Shown in pieces: positions 10,708 to 20,942 of a DNA stretch of 64,000 bases. Position numbers and translations under genes: made by a program. How positions within the stretch are numbered: the first letter of the stretch is position 1; every line of letters begins with the position of its first letter. Source of the DNA: Narthecium ossifragum. Lineage: Eukaryota > Streptophyta > Magnoliopsida > Dioscoreales > Nartheciaceae. The stretch is taken from the NCBI GenBank assembly GCA_963920575.1, contig OY986964.1, forward strand, positions 13,195,460 to 13,259,459. Reading direction: 5' to 3'. Below the pieces are notes generated by a model. It had not been told where the DNA came from. It saw nothing but the letters and a program-made list of their open reading frames with translations, and did no database searches.

Positions 10708-12532
10708 TGATCTGCTGAGAATATTAGGATTTGTTTTGCTTATTTGAATCAATAGGCTTGGTTTTGTGGGATTTTAGTTGACTGAATGTTAGTTGTTGTT
10801 GTTTTATTTATTTGCTTTGCTTAATTGATTGAACATGGTTGGTATTAGGGATTTTAGTTGAGACAAATGTTAGTTGGTATGAATAATTTTTGTCTAACTA
10901 GTATATATGTTTTGAGATTACAACCATTCTATGTATTTCCTATGTAGCATTCTTTAGACAACTCTCTTGTTTTTATCTCTTTAATGGAACTAGTTGTTAC
11001 AAAAAATTGTTTGAAGTAAAAATCAAACATTTGATATTTGCAGGATAAATAATTACATGATATCGTACATGAAAAGGAATGAATTGGTGGTACAATAGAT
11101 ACGTGGTATGTGCTAGGGCGAATTGGTCTTTTTGTCATTTATTCGTTTCCGTTTTTTTATATTTAAATGTTAACTAATATCTTATCCCACCTTATCCTGT
11201 TACCTATCAAACATAGGAGAAGAATAGTAACCTTCACACCATCTCCTGGGATATGTTCTCCCAGGAGATTATATCCCAGGAGACTATATCCCCCCTTATC
11301 CTATCCCATGAAACAAACGAGGCCTTAGGGTTTACTCAAATCACCTTAGTTTCACTTTCTGTATTCTTCAGTTATCCTCTTATCTCATTCTCTAAACATT
11401 ATAGTTCATACGGCTACAAGCTCACATGAATCCCTAAAATAAGATTTATGTTCCTAACGAGATAACCTATCTTTCTTGGCATAGATTGTCTTCAGTCCTA
11501 CAATTACTTTAAGTTATACTACTCCTGATGACCTTGACACAACCTATCCTAGCTTAGCATAGCCTATCTTACTAGCAAACCATAAATCACATGAAAACCA
11601 TCTTATGAATCTTTACAATCAATCACAGAAATCATGTAGGACTGAAAGCACGTCAAGGGAACTCTGTTCCTTCAACTCTATTAACAATAAAAAGTAAATT
11701 CATAGGATCATGTCTTGAGAAGAATACAAGATTCAAACCAAAGAATACAAAAAGTTACACTAGAGTTTCATGAGATCCCTAAGTTTAGAAATTAGCTACT
11801 CATCTCTTGAGAAAGATCCATAGGTGTTGGGAAGGAAGCCATCGATCCCCGCGGAAAGATCTCCGTCTTCAAACCCTAACCTTCCCCTTTTTCTCTCTGA
11901 TTTTTCTCCCCAAAAGATCAGAAATTCGGATAAAATAATCCTATTTATAGGAGAACTCCCGAAATTAGGGTTTTGGCTAAGTTGGATTTCTATTACAACT
12001 CGGATTTCCTGAATTAATTCCTGTAGTCTATTCCGGTCGCAATTGGGTCCAATCAAACTGGAATTTGAAATTGAGTCCAACATGAAAGATGTAGATTAGT
12101 AAGTCTTCTGTTTGATCCGAAAGATTTCATAATATTCGAACTTATGTGAAATATGTGACGAATATTCTCCTGAACATCGACGGACCAGTTTCCCAGCTTC
12201 TGTTTATCTTCATAGTCTACAAAGCTGGTATTAATCTGTCAGGAATCTCGTAAAGTGTCTAACATGAAAGTGGTAGCTCTTGTAGTCTTCTACCATGTAC
12301 TTAATTTCCAGAATAGTTAGATTTATAAATAATTTATAGAGAATATTCTCCTGACAGGCGATGAAGCAGTCTTTATCATATAAATTCATCCTTTTTGCCG
12401 AATTTCTAGTATTTCTTATCAAATCATGATTAAATCTGAAATCAACTAACAAACAATTAAATACAACTATTCTAGGCCTAACAAAGGTAATTTAAGGGGT
12501 TTAATCATGAATATTTAATGACTCATCAACCG

Positions 12533-12945
12533 TGACATCGACCGTCGTGTACAGAAACTCAGCCTTTGCGTCCCTCGGTCGATGCACCCATCGACCGTCG
12601 TATCGTCCGTCAGGCTCTGTTTTGAAAATTGATTCCCAGGGTCGATACTCCGATCAATCATCGCTTCTTTACTTTTCACCAACATCCTCCACGGTCGACC
12701 GTCGCATCGTCCGTCAGATCGTCCGTGAGCCTACAACACAAAGTCCAAACCTCGCGGTCGACCGGTCCATCGACCGTCGCATCAACCGCCAGGCTCTGTC
12801 AAGAAAATGGCTTCTCAGGGTTGATGCAACGATCGACGGCGAGCCAACATTTCTTTTTGTCAAGTATGATGCATCGTCCGCGGTCGATCCATGGATCGAT
12901 CGTCACATCCCCATGGTCGATCCATGCATCGACCGTCAGTACATA
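12533..12945. repeat. Palindrome array, CGGTCGAT...ATCGACCG type
   Basis: At least eight CGGTCGAT or CGACCGTC half-sites are arranged as pairs with short loops, separated by about 50-60 bp spacers containing CAGGCTCTG. The same unit and spacer words occur at 58158-58560 inside a chromovirus LTR, so this block is probably a fragment of such an LTR next to element A. Confidence 0.8.
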
Positions 12946-12959
12946 AACTCATTAAATAT

Positions 12960-13311
12960 TGAATTTTAGACTTTGAATTATAGGGATAATAAATATGAAA
13001 CATATATTTTATCATATAATGTATGTTGGCATCATCAAAACAAGGTTGGGATCAACAGTTGGAGGTATAAATATGAGCCAAGATTTCATCCTCTTTCGCC
13101 CACTCAGTCGTTTCTTCCTCCCACTCTTGAAAATATTGAGAAAATAATTCATCATCAGAAGAGGATGAAGATGGTAAATGTGATGACCCAGCTGCATAAT
13201 TCATTTTTGAAGAGGGGGAGAGAGAGAACTTAGGCAGCGGTAGATCTTGATTTCACTCAAGTGCAAACTGTTGCTTTTATAGGAATGTGAAATAGCTACC
13301 GATACAAACAT
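12960..13311. other. Gene-poor stretch upstream of tandem repeats
   Basis: AT-rich DNA with two short overlapping frames on opposite strands and no recognised similarity. Confidence 0.4.
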
Positions 13312-13738
13312 TGCATTCTTATCTCCAAAATCTTATCAACATATCTCTTCTATCATCAATCAAATCCTATCAGGAAATCAGAGGCTTTGTCTTTATCCGC
13401 AACATTGGATTCTTATCTTAAAAATCCTATCCACATATCTCTTCTATCATCAATCAAATCCTATCAGGAAATCAGAGGCTTTGTCTTTATCCGCAACATT
13501 GAATTCTTATCTTAAAAATCCTATCCACATATCTCTTCTATCATCAATCAAATCCTATCAGGAAATAAGAGGCTTTGTCTTTATCCGCAACATTGGATTC
13601 TTATCTTCAAAATCCTATCCACATATCTCTTCTATCATCAATCAAATCCTATCAGGAAATCAGAGGCTTTGTTTTTACCAGGAGCTCTAGATTCTTATCT
13701 TCAAAATCCTATCCACATGTCTCAATCGAATCCTATAA
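13312..13738 (+). repeat. 94-bp tandem repeat, about 4.5 units
   Basis: The same phase point recurs at 13331, 13425, 13519, 13613 and 13707, exactly 94 bp apart. Units share ATCCTATCCACATATCTCTT, CTATCAGGAAATCAGAGG and TTTATCCGCAACATTG and differ by only a few bases. There is no stem-forming direct repeat with variable spacers, so it is not a CRISPR-like array. It lies directly before the start of the coding region at 13820 and may overlap its promoter. Confidence 0.95.
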
Positions 13739-13819
13739 GTATTGCTACATGCTCTTTCAATTGCACACCAACGTTCCCTTCACATCTCTTTCTCCTTCAC
13801 ATCTCTTTCATTTTCCTTC

Positions 13820-15019
13820 ATGGCTTCTAGTCGTGGAAAAGTATTCTTACCGAAAGAAGATCAAGCCTTATGTTATGCATGGCTTGAGGTCACTCAAGAC
13901 CCAGTTATGGGTGCCAATAAAAAAAAAAGACAAGCTGTGGGAAAGAATTTTGACCATGTTTCACAATACAAGGTCTAGTTCTTGCGAAGGACGTAGAACC
14001 CCGAAATCTCTATCATGCTGTATGCAAATGATTATAAATAAGATCAACAAATTTCGAGGATGTATTCGACAGATAGAGCACCGTAACCCGAGCGATGCTT
14101 CTGACCTTGATATTGTAAGTATTTAAATTATATTTCTAATGTTCTTGTATATTATGTTGTATCTTATTACACTTACCATCATTTTTTTTAGCTCATTGAT
14201 GCGAAAATATTGTACCAAGAAGATCCACAGGAGACAAAAGGATTTCAATTTGAACATGTTTGGTCGATTTTGAAAGATGCGGAAAAGTGGGTAGATACAT
14301 GTGTCGAGTCTACAATTGCTTCGAAATCACCAAATATTGGTTTGTCTGAAGATTTTGATTCTAACTCTTCCACTCGTCGAAAATCTATAGACTTAAATGC
14401 AGACGACGATGTAATTTACCCTGCCACTGCTGATGAACAATCGCCGATCTCTAATCCAAATAGTCGACCTACTGGAAAGAAGAAAGAAAAGGCAAAGAGG
14501 AGACAAGTAAGTGGTAGAAGTTATGATGTTGAAGCCATAACTCAAGAAAATGAAGAAATGTTGAAGATTTTAAAAAGAGGACAAGAACAACGAGAAAATG
14601 ACAGATCATCTATGCATCAACTTATGATGTTGAAGACTGAAAATGATAGGAAAAAGTTTGAACTTCGGAGTGCTCAACAAGATAACGAAATCATGTTAAT
14701 AAATTTTGATAGTATCAATGATACTTTGGAACGTGAATATTTTCGGCAGAAAAAACAAGCAATTTTGAATAGAACCATAAGACAACCACAATGTGGAGGA
14801 TCTTCAGCACTCAGAGGAGTTGAGTACGGAGGAAGTCAGCACAGAGGTACTGGCTACGAAGGTGGTCAGTACGGAGGAGACCAGCACGGAGGAGATCATT
14901 ATGGAGAAGGCCAGCACGGAGGAAGCCAGTACGGGGGAGCTGGGTATGGAGGAGGTCAGCACAGAGGAAGTGCACGCGGGAGTGGCAGTGAATTCGGCGA
15001 TGATCTGCAGGAATATTAG
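13820..15019 (+). pseudogene. NAM-associated/Myb-like Harbinger ORF1 homologue, homopolymer frameshift
   Basis: Exon 1 (13820-14114) starts MASSRGKVFLPKEDQALCYA and contains the AWLEVTQDPVMG motif of trihelix proteins often annotated as 'glutathione S-transferase T3-like'. A run of ten A (13919-13928) puts the rest out of frame by one base; the shifted frame then reads KLWERILTMFHN... NKFRGCIRQIEHRNPSDASD, the expected continuation. After a GT/AG intron (14115-14191), exon 2 (14192-15019) gives the NAM-associated C-terminal helical region (FQFEHVWSILKDAEKW, QENEEMLKILKRGQEQ) and ends in about ten Gly-rich GGxQH/GGxQY repeats. It is either a pseudogene, an allele with a slipped homopolymer, or a sequencing error. 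A DNA-binding role is inferred from the family. Confidence 0.75.
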
Positions 15020-15237
15020 TATTTTTTATTTTCTGCACTCGTTTTTATTATTAATTGCTGAAATGTAATTTTTTCTGTATTTTAGTTAATTATGTAATTT
15101 TTTTTTCTGTATTTTAGTTAATTTTGTAATGTTTTCTATATGATAGTTAATTATATAATATATTCTGTATTTTATACACTCTCTTTTATTATTAATTACC
15201 TTGACTATAAAATAATATTATTAATAGAATCTTTTTT

Positions 15238-15311
15238 TTTAGAGCCGCTTGCATTGGAATGTATCATATCCAATGCTGCATTTTTGCAGCAAAGCGTTGG
15301 AGATGCTCTTA
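15238..15311. repeat. Harbinger/Tourist-like terminal sequence (right end only)
   Basis: The segment ends GTTGGAGATGCTC followed by TTA. Its reverse complement, GAGCATCTCCAAC, is a frequent terminus of plant Harbinger MITEs, with a TTA target site. No matching left end was found before 13820, so a truncated element carrying the NAM/Myb-like gene is only inferred. Confidence 0.4.
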
Positions 15312-15429
15312 GATATAAAAGAAAACCAAAACGATCCTAATTTAGAAAATCAAAACTGAAATGGACTTGATATCTAAAATGTTCTATTTACCATCTGACT
15401 AAATATTGAGATTGAAGTTATTCCAGTAT

Positions 15430-15575
15430 TTTTCAAAAGTTATTTACCATGATATTTTCATGAGTAATTGTTTTTTTTAAATTCACTTATGTTTCAATTT
15501 ATCAACTTAGGAACAATTTTGTGTTTCTTTACAAACCAGATCAATTTCATAATTTTGTGACCAAAATACCCGCGT
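15430..15575. repeat. Left member of an inverted repeat pair (partner 25825-25960)
   Basis: TTCAATTTATCAACTTAG, TTGTGTTTCTTTACAAACC and GTGACCAAAATACCC recur in the same order on the opposite strand at 25825-25925. They may be the terminal inverted repeats of a Mutator-like element now filled with other insertions, or two inverted copies of one repeat. No target duplication was identified. Confidence 0.5.
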
Positions 15576-15593
15576 AGGCCCAACCGGGCTGGG

Positions 15594-17005
15594 TGATGTG
15601 CTGTCGCAGGCACTCAAAAATAAAATCAATACTCTTCAAAACAAATGTAGTAGTGCGAGTACGAGTCGATCCCACGAGGAATGTCTAGCCTAGTTTTGTG
15701 CTTCGTGAACAAAAAGGGGTTTTGAAAATGACGAAAAGAAACTAAGAAATAATTAAAATTAAAGAGCGAAGTGAATCAGAAGAACTAACCTTGGTCTAAG
15801 TCAACATCCACCATCGGAATCCAACAACTAATCATAGATGCAAGTATCAATCAATTCATACCATGAATATTCACCATTCGAATGAAATCCGAATCTCTCC
15901 TCAATCATAGTTAATTAGAAACAAGCGATCTAATCAACCCTAACTACTAAACAACCTAAGACACGCGCTGTAGATTTAATCTAGTAGCAGCCTTAAGAAT
16001 AGGGAGATCGATGAAGCTAAACAACACAAGCACAAGCGGTTGCATTTAATCTAGTCGAATATTCTTCCTAAGATCTAACAAGATCTGATCAGCAGTAAAT
16101 TATTAGATCCTAGTTGCTTCGCAGATTAGAGGGATCAAACAATTCCGGATTTGATATCCAACCTAGCAGTAGATTGCAATGAATAATAAACTAGTAGCGC
16201 TCCTAGTAATTAAACAAGACAATCATGAAAATAAACACAGAAGAATATTCAATACTCAAAGCATAAATTGAACAATAAAAACTAATTAGCTCTCACAGTT
16301 TTATCGATTCCGAGGTTTCCGTCTCCTTCGACCAAGTATCAAAGTTTAGCCACGCAGGGCCATGAATAACACAAAAGAAAAGAAAGAAAACAAAAGAAAA
16401 ACTAAAAAGAGAGAGGATAGATCCGGCCCTAAGAGGTAGTGGCAGCCTTAAATAATAGAGATAGATGAGTGAGAGAGGGATACGTGGGATAGAGGAATGT
16501 GAGAATCCTCTCCCAACTAATCTTTTGTCTTTTAAAGATAAGCAAATCCCACTAATCAAGGAAAGATCAAATAAACTCTTAATATAACTAGGAAATGTGG
16601 TGCTCCCAGCTGGGATCTTCATGAATCAAATCTGGACTCCAAAGTTGAATCTCGTCCAACCCAAGTGCAGGTGCAGCAATTCCGAGTCTGATGGCTTCAT
16701 CAATTTTTCTGTCTTTATTCAGCCTGAATCAGCAAAACCTCCAAACATCAAAGTTGTAGAGCTCTTCCTTAGCTTTCCAATGCATCCTGGATCATCCCAA
16801 TCAGAGTTTGTATGAAGAAGTTATGTTCAAATTACTAACTGTTGTGCAGAATGTCCAGAATTGCTCAATTAGCTTCGTTTTGCACTTTAGGTCTTCAATT
16901 GCATTCTAAATCAAAATATAAGAATAATGAGTATATTTAGGCACAAAATAAGTACAGAAGACTAAACATTAAGGGAGAAACATATGACATTTTATATTCT
17001 CATCA
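15594..17005 (-). repeat. 3' LTR of element C
   Basis: 1412 bp, TG...CA ends, same length as its partner at 20943-22354. A short Phe/Leu-rich minus-strand frame (16293-16622) occurs in both LTRs and is probably incidental. Confidence 0.95.
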
Positions 17006-17020
17006 AATTCCCCCACACTT
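17006..17020 (-). promoter_or_regulatory. Polypurine tract of element C
   Basis: On the minus strand AAGTGTGGGGGAATT lies directly against the 3' LTR, the expected plus-strand DNA primer. The same AAGTGTGGGGG core recurs inside the element at 17825-17838 and 18334-18347. Confidence 0.85.
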
Positions 17021-17024
17021 AACC

Positions 17025-17044
17025 TTTGCTCGTCCTCGGGCAAA
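17025..17044 (-). promoter_or_regulatory. Pre-PPT hairpin of element C
   Basis: The RNA-sense sequence TTTGCCCG-AGGA-CGAGCAAA forms an 8-bp stem (one mismatch) with an AGGA loop, a few bases before the polypurine tract. Element B has the same module at 47971-47990. Confidence 0.7.
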
Positions 17045-17555
17045 ATTTAAATTCACTTTATCACAAAGATCAAGGTTGCAATGCCATCAACAAAGAACAA
17101 TCAAGCTCTTCATAATTCATAACATATCATGAACAAACATTTTTAGACAACTTAAAAATCAATCAGTAAGTATTTTCACTTGAATATGAAGCATACTAAA
17201 CAAGTAGACCTCACGGAAATAAACATTCAACTCTCATGTGTTTGAAGGGTATGTATTTCACTCAAATTCATTCCAATGAAAATGATCTACCATAAGCTTG
17301 CATATCTTCTCATTCTCCGTCACTAGAATTACATGCATAACACAAATCATAAGGACTTCAAAAGGTTGTAATGGGGTCCAGGATTAAGGTGGGAAATATT
17401 TGGGAATGTAGCTCAAAAGCCAATGGAACTAATGGAGCAAAAATGCATCAATAAGACATGTACAACCAATCACTCGATTCAGCAATTTCTTCAATTTGGC
17501 TTCAACATACTCAAACCATATAACATTACCACATTGGCAAAGAGATTGTTCAAAG

Positions 17556-17558
<3 letters not shown>

Positions 17559-17627
<69 letters not shown>
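17559..17627. repeat. (TA)n microsatellite
   Basis: About 34 uninterrupted TA units in the untranslated 3' part of element C. Confidence 0.97.
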
Positions 17628-17630
<3 letters not shown>

Positions 17631-18354
17631 ATTGATATAGGGAACAATCTTTTGCAAAAATTTCCACCTTTGTAGAGATCATACATAAACATACCCCTTT
17701 CTTGGAGTATTAGGAGGATTCAAAAACACATTTTGTAACATGAGAAACAATTTCCTCCTTCACTTTCTTCTTTCTTTCACTTTCTTTTTTTTTTTTCAAA
17801 TATAGGCATACCACAAATCCAAACACCCCCACACTTGAACTTTTGCATCCATACATGTCATAATGATGATCAATGCTCCACTAGTTTTATGGCTTGGGTA
17901 ACGGAAATATTTTTCAGGTTTAAGGCTTGTACTATGGGTTAACAATGAAGTCAATAAGGCTCAAAGGTGTTTAGCAAAAGGAAAAATTAATTGCAAGGTA
18001 GGCTATTTGGCTTATGTAGCTTAAAACAAAAATGGTCTTAATCATGTTCATGTCTGCATGTGTCAATGTGACCTTGAATAGAATCAAAGCAAGTTCTAGA
18101 GAAACAAATCCATGGAAGAATATCTCTCATGAAAGAAATTAGTGAGACTGATATGAATGTGTCAGTCTAAAGGCTCAAAATCTCACCAGCTTTTGTCTAC
18201 TCATTTAGTCACTACCATCTCAAGGAAAATAACTCAACTAATTAATTCCAAGTCGCAAAATTACTCATTCAATCATGTTATGAATATGTCAAGCTTAACT
18301 AGTTCTCGGTCATGGAAAATGCAACCTAGATCTCCTCCCCCACACTTGAAACTG

Positions 18355-18370
18355 ACATTGTCCCCAATGT
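18355..18370 (-). promoter_or_regulatory. GGGA-loop hairpin, element C
   Basis: In RNA sense ACATTG-GGGA-CAATGT makes a perfect 6-bp stem closed on a GNRA-type GGGA loop. A second AAGTGTGGGGG tract lies just downstream in RNA sense. The counterpart in element B (49029-49048) keeps the loop but has a different, still complementary, stem. Confidence 0.7.
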
Positions 18371-18704
18371 AAGGTGGAATGCAAAGAAAAGCAAAAATAT
18401 CTAAAATGGAAATGCGAAAATAAAAAGAGAAAGGAAAGAACTCCCCTTGGGTTACCTTCCAAGCAGCGTTTTTGTTTATTGTCATTGGCTCGACTGCATG
18501 CTTTCTTCTTTGAATACTGTGGGAGTCGCCAAACTTTGAATTTCCATGACCACCATGGCTGGGCGAATTCTTCAGGTATGATAGGGAATGCTCGATCACC
18601 TAAAAACAAAAGCAAAGCAAAGCAAAACAAAAGCAAACATGCAAGCACACAACCTAAAAATAATTCAAGCATTCTCAAGCACACAAGAAAGTAAATAAAG
18701 CAAA

Positions 18705-19922
18705 CTAAACTACTATATACAATAGAAAAAGTTTTAATCGTGCCCTCGGTGGCCGTTCTCTTGCACGATGGTATGCAAAATCAATGGATGCCATAATCTG
18801 AATATTTAACCTCAATAATGCCACCAAGGTTAATTTAGCATAAGAGTCCAAGTGGTATTTTTCAAAACTGAGAGTTAGCTTTTTCATACTAACACCAGTA
18901 AACAAGATAGCTAGATCTCTCAAACAAAAATGCATGTCATCATGGTGATCAGGAAGAAAGGAGTCATCATTATGCTCAACTATAATCGAATCATCTGTTG
19001 AACTATTAAGAATGTCGTCGTTCGGAGTGTCAAAGATGTCAAGATTACATGATCGATTATAAATCCGTCGAGATATGAAAATATCTACTAAGGTCATCTC
19101 CTTTTTAACCACTAATGAAGAAGAAATAGTCACAGGAAATATACCTCGCGGCGTAACAGGAATGCTTTCAACTTCAGCTAGAGGAAGTTCTTCGAATAAG
19201 TGCTCCTTGTGTTCTCGGCGGTCGATTGGCCTAGATTGGACAGTTTCTTCATCTGCATTTTGTAAAAATTCCCCCGAAGCATCTCCAACCGCAGCAGTTA
19301 GTGAAATATCATCATTAATTTCATGGACCGACAAAGAATCACAGGTATTATGACATATATCATTATCATCAGAAACAAAAGCATCACAAGTATTATCATT
19401 ACAAACATGAGGTATAGAATCATATCTATCAACTTCTTTATCACTTCTCAAAATAATTGCGCTTGCATTTTCTCTTGGATTTATTACCGTTTGAGAGGGT
19501 AATTTTCCCGAATTTTGCGCCTCTATATTGCTGATTGCAGTCGCCATCTGGCCTACCTGATGTTCCAATCTTTGAATACTAGCATTCATCTCCTGTTGAA
19601 ATTGAAAAGCATTAGTAGCAAAAGATTGAACTATATCTTCCAAAGATGGCTCTTGCTGTGACTGAGATTGCCAACTAGGGTAGGTATGATCTCTAAAATC
19701 TGAATTATAAGAATATGAATATGAATCATAGGGCGGGTTTGAGAAACCATGAGACTGCCAACTAAGGTAGGTATGATCTCTAAAATCCGAATTATAAGAA
19801 TATGGATATGAATCATAGGTCGGGTTTGAGAAACCATATGTGTCATTATTATAAACGGGTCCATAACCAAAAGGCAAATCATCATTCCATATGTCACCCG
19901 GTGGCATATTATAATTGGCCAT
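18705..19922 (-). CDS. Gag-like protein of element C (Tyr-rich, coiled coil, no capsid domain)
   Basis: 405 residues from ATG 19922 (MANYNMPPGD). The first about 90 residues are rich in Tyr, Ser, Asn and Asp and contain two near-identical 29-residue copies (GFSNPxYDSYxYSYNSDFRD), an 87-bp tandem duplication. Residues about 95-165 carry the Athila Gag linker: QQEMNASIQRLEHQVGQMATAIS (coiled-coil-like), then GKLPSQTVINPRENASAIILRSDKE. An acidic tail follows. The capsid-type domain, zinc knuckle and protease motif of a full Gag are absent. The frame is intact in a recently inserted copy, so the peptide may be selected for or simply inherited. A role in binding a helper Gag through the coiled coil is a guess. 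Confidence 0.7.
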   Translation of the reverse strand: MANYNMPPGDIWNDDLPFGYGPVYNNDTYGFSNPTYDSYPYSYNSDFRDHTYLSWQSHGFSNPPYDSYSYSYNSDFRDHTYPSWQSQSQQEPSLEDIVQSFATNAFQFQQEMNASIQRLEHQVGQMATAISNIEAQNSGKLPSQTVINPRENASAIILRSDKEVDRYDSIPHVCNDNTCDAFVSDDNDICHNTCDSLSVHEINDDISLTAAVGDASGEFLQNADEETVQSRPIDRREHKEHLFEELPLAEVESIPVTPRGIFPVTISSSLVVKKEMTLVDIFISRRIYNRSCNLDIFDTPNDDILNSSTDDSIIVEHNDDSFLPDHHDDMHFCLRDLAILFTGVSMKKLTLSFEKYHLDSYAKLTLVALLRLNIQIMASIDFAYHRARERPPRARLKLFLLYIVV

Positions 19923-19974
19923 ACATTCAAACCATAGAAACTATATAATTTTTTTTTTTTATTTTAAATTTTAC

Positions 19975-20693
19975 CTTCAGGTGGTTTGATGATGGCAAAA
20001 GGCTAGGAGGGTGGTCGACGGCGGCTGCGGTCTTGGAGGTGGTTGCAGGCGTCGGGAGAGGTGAGTCGGGGACAGGGAAGGAAGTGGGTACAGGGTGGCT
20101 GGATCAGGTTTAATTGATTGAGTGTGGCTGAATCAGGTAAGTTTGACTGGGTCAAACTTGTTAGAAGAGCTCGGAAAAGGTCTGATGGCTGAGGAATGCC
20201 GGTGAGGGATCTCCGGCGTGGGGACGTCGGAGGCGGTCAGGATACCGGCGGAAGGATCGTCGGACGATGGGGAAGTGATCCACCGGTGTGGATCGCCCGG
20301 AGGTTTTTCGGATCGTTGGGATTTAAAGGTACTCCGGTGGTGGTTTAGAAGGGCTCGTCGTCGAGGACGACAGCGAGGGCTTGGCGGGGTCGTGGAACAG
20401 CCGGGGAAGGTGAGGTGAGTGATCTGGCGTAGGCTGGAGGTGCTTTTGTGGAGGGCGGCAGCCGGATCGAAGGTGTGGCGACCGGATTTTGAAGGGGGTG
20501 TGGCCGGCGACAAGAGAAGAGGGTGAGGGTAGGGAAGGAGATGAAGATGGGAGCTCGGGTATGGGTAGATGGATGGGGTGGCCGAGATTGGGAAGGGGAA
20601 CGGCAAGGAGGAGTAGTGAGGGCTTGAGCGCGACTTGGGGATGAGGACGATGAATAGTGCTTGCACCCCTCTTTTTTTTTTTTTTTTTTTTTT
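19975..20693. other. GC-rich insert in the leader of element C
   Basis: A GC-rich segment with CGG/GGTGG-type words lies between primer site and gag, ending in a run of about 22 T (20672-20693). A Ser/Pro/His-rich minus-strand frame (20133-20666) spans it but shows no recognisable domain. It may be captured host DNA or a lineage-specific leader. Confidence 0.4.
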
Positions 20694-20919
20694 GAATAAA
20701 CCCTAACTAACGGAGGAAAATAACAAAGGCGAAGAAAAAAAAAATCTGAAAAAAAATTCGAGGGGAGATCCTAAAAATCGAGAAAAGACCAGAGAAGATA
20801 GGAAAAAAAATCCTAAAACGCAAGAAAAATCTTAAAAAAAATTCGGGGAAAGAACCTAAAAATCAAGGGAAAACCTAAAATAAGGATCACAAAAAGCACA
20901 AAAATCAACTAGAAGCAGC

Positions 20920-20937
20920 TCCCCGGCAACGGCGCCA
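20920..20937 (-). promoter_or_regulatory. Primer-binding site of element C, perfect tRNA-Asp match
   Basis: On the minus strand TGGCGCCGTTGCCGGGGA is the exact complement of the plant tRNA-Asp 3' end. It lies 5 bp from the 5' LTR. Confidence 0.95.
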
Positions 20938-20942
20938 AAATT

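Larger units (their letters stand above)
7194..11324 (+). mobile_element. Complete PIF/Harbinger transposon with TTA target duplication
   Basis: The ends are inverted: the left begins GGCCGCGTTTGTTTCGTGGG and the right, read inward, begins GGCCTCGTTTGTTTCATGGG. TTA flanks both ends (7191-7193 and 11325-11327), the target duplication typical of this superfamily. Subterminal DNA holds many inverted TATCCCA/TGGGATA and CTCCTGGGATAT copies on both sides, likely transposase or Myb-protein binding sites. It encodes the two classical proteins, a DDE transposase and a Myb/SANT-like protein, in the same direction. Both frames are open once introns are removed, so the copy looks potentially autonomous. 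It inserted into the LTR of element A. Confidence 0.95.
6929..12528 (-). mobile_element. 5' LTR of Athila-like element A, split by a Harbinger insertion
   Basis: On the minus strand the LTR runs from TGATGAGT (12528) to ...CGATCA (6929). Removing the 4131-bp Harbinger insertion and its TTA duplication leaves about 1466 bp. It is clearly related to the LTRs at 46533-47953, 54153-55497 and 44998-46393, sharing the block around the primer-proximal GTTGCAAACTCAATCAA and the block AACATGAAAG...TCTTCTA. The left (3') LTR of element A is not in the window. Confidence 0.85.

Noticed and set aside
13312..13738. Repeat array that might be read as CRISPR-like
   Set aside because: Units are directly contiguous 94-bp tandem repeats with no unique spacers, in a plant nuclear context.
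16293..16622. Phe/Leu-rich 109-residue frame repeated at 21642-21971
   Set aside because: It lies in both LTRs of element C; duplication is due to the LTRs and no protein family fits.
17423..17692. Frames encoding Ile-Tyr repeats
   Set aside because: Translation of the (TA)n microsatellite.
20133..20666. 177-residue Ser/Pro/His-rich frame in the leader of element C
   Set aside because: No recognised domain, and the composition follows the GC-rich insert; kept only as a region note.
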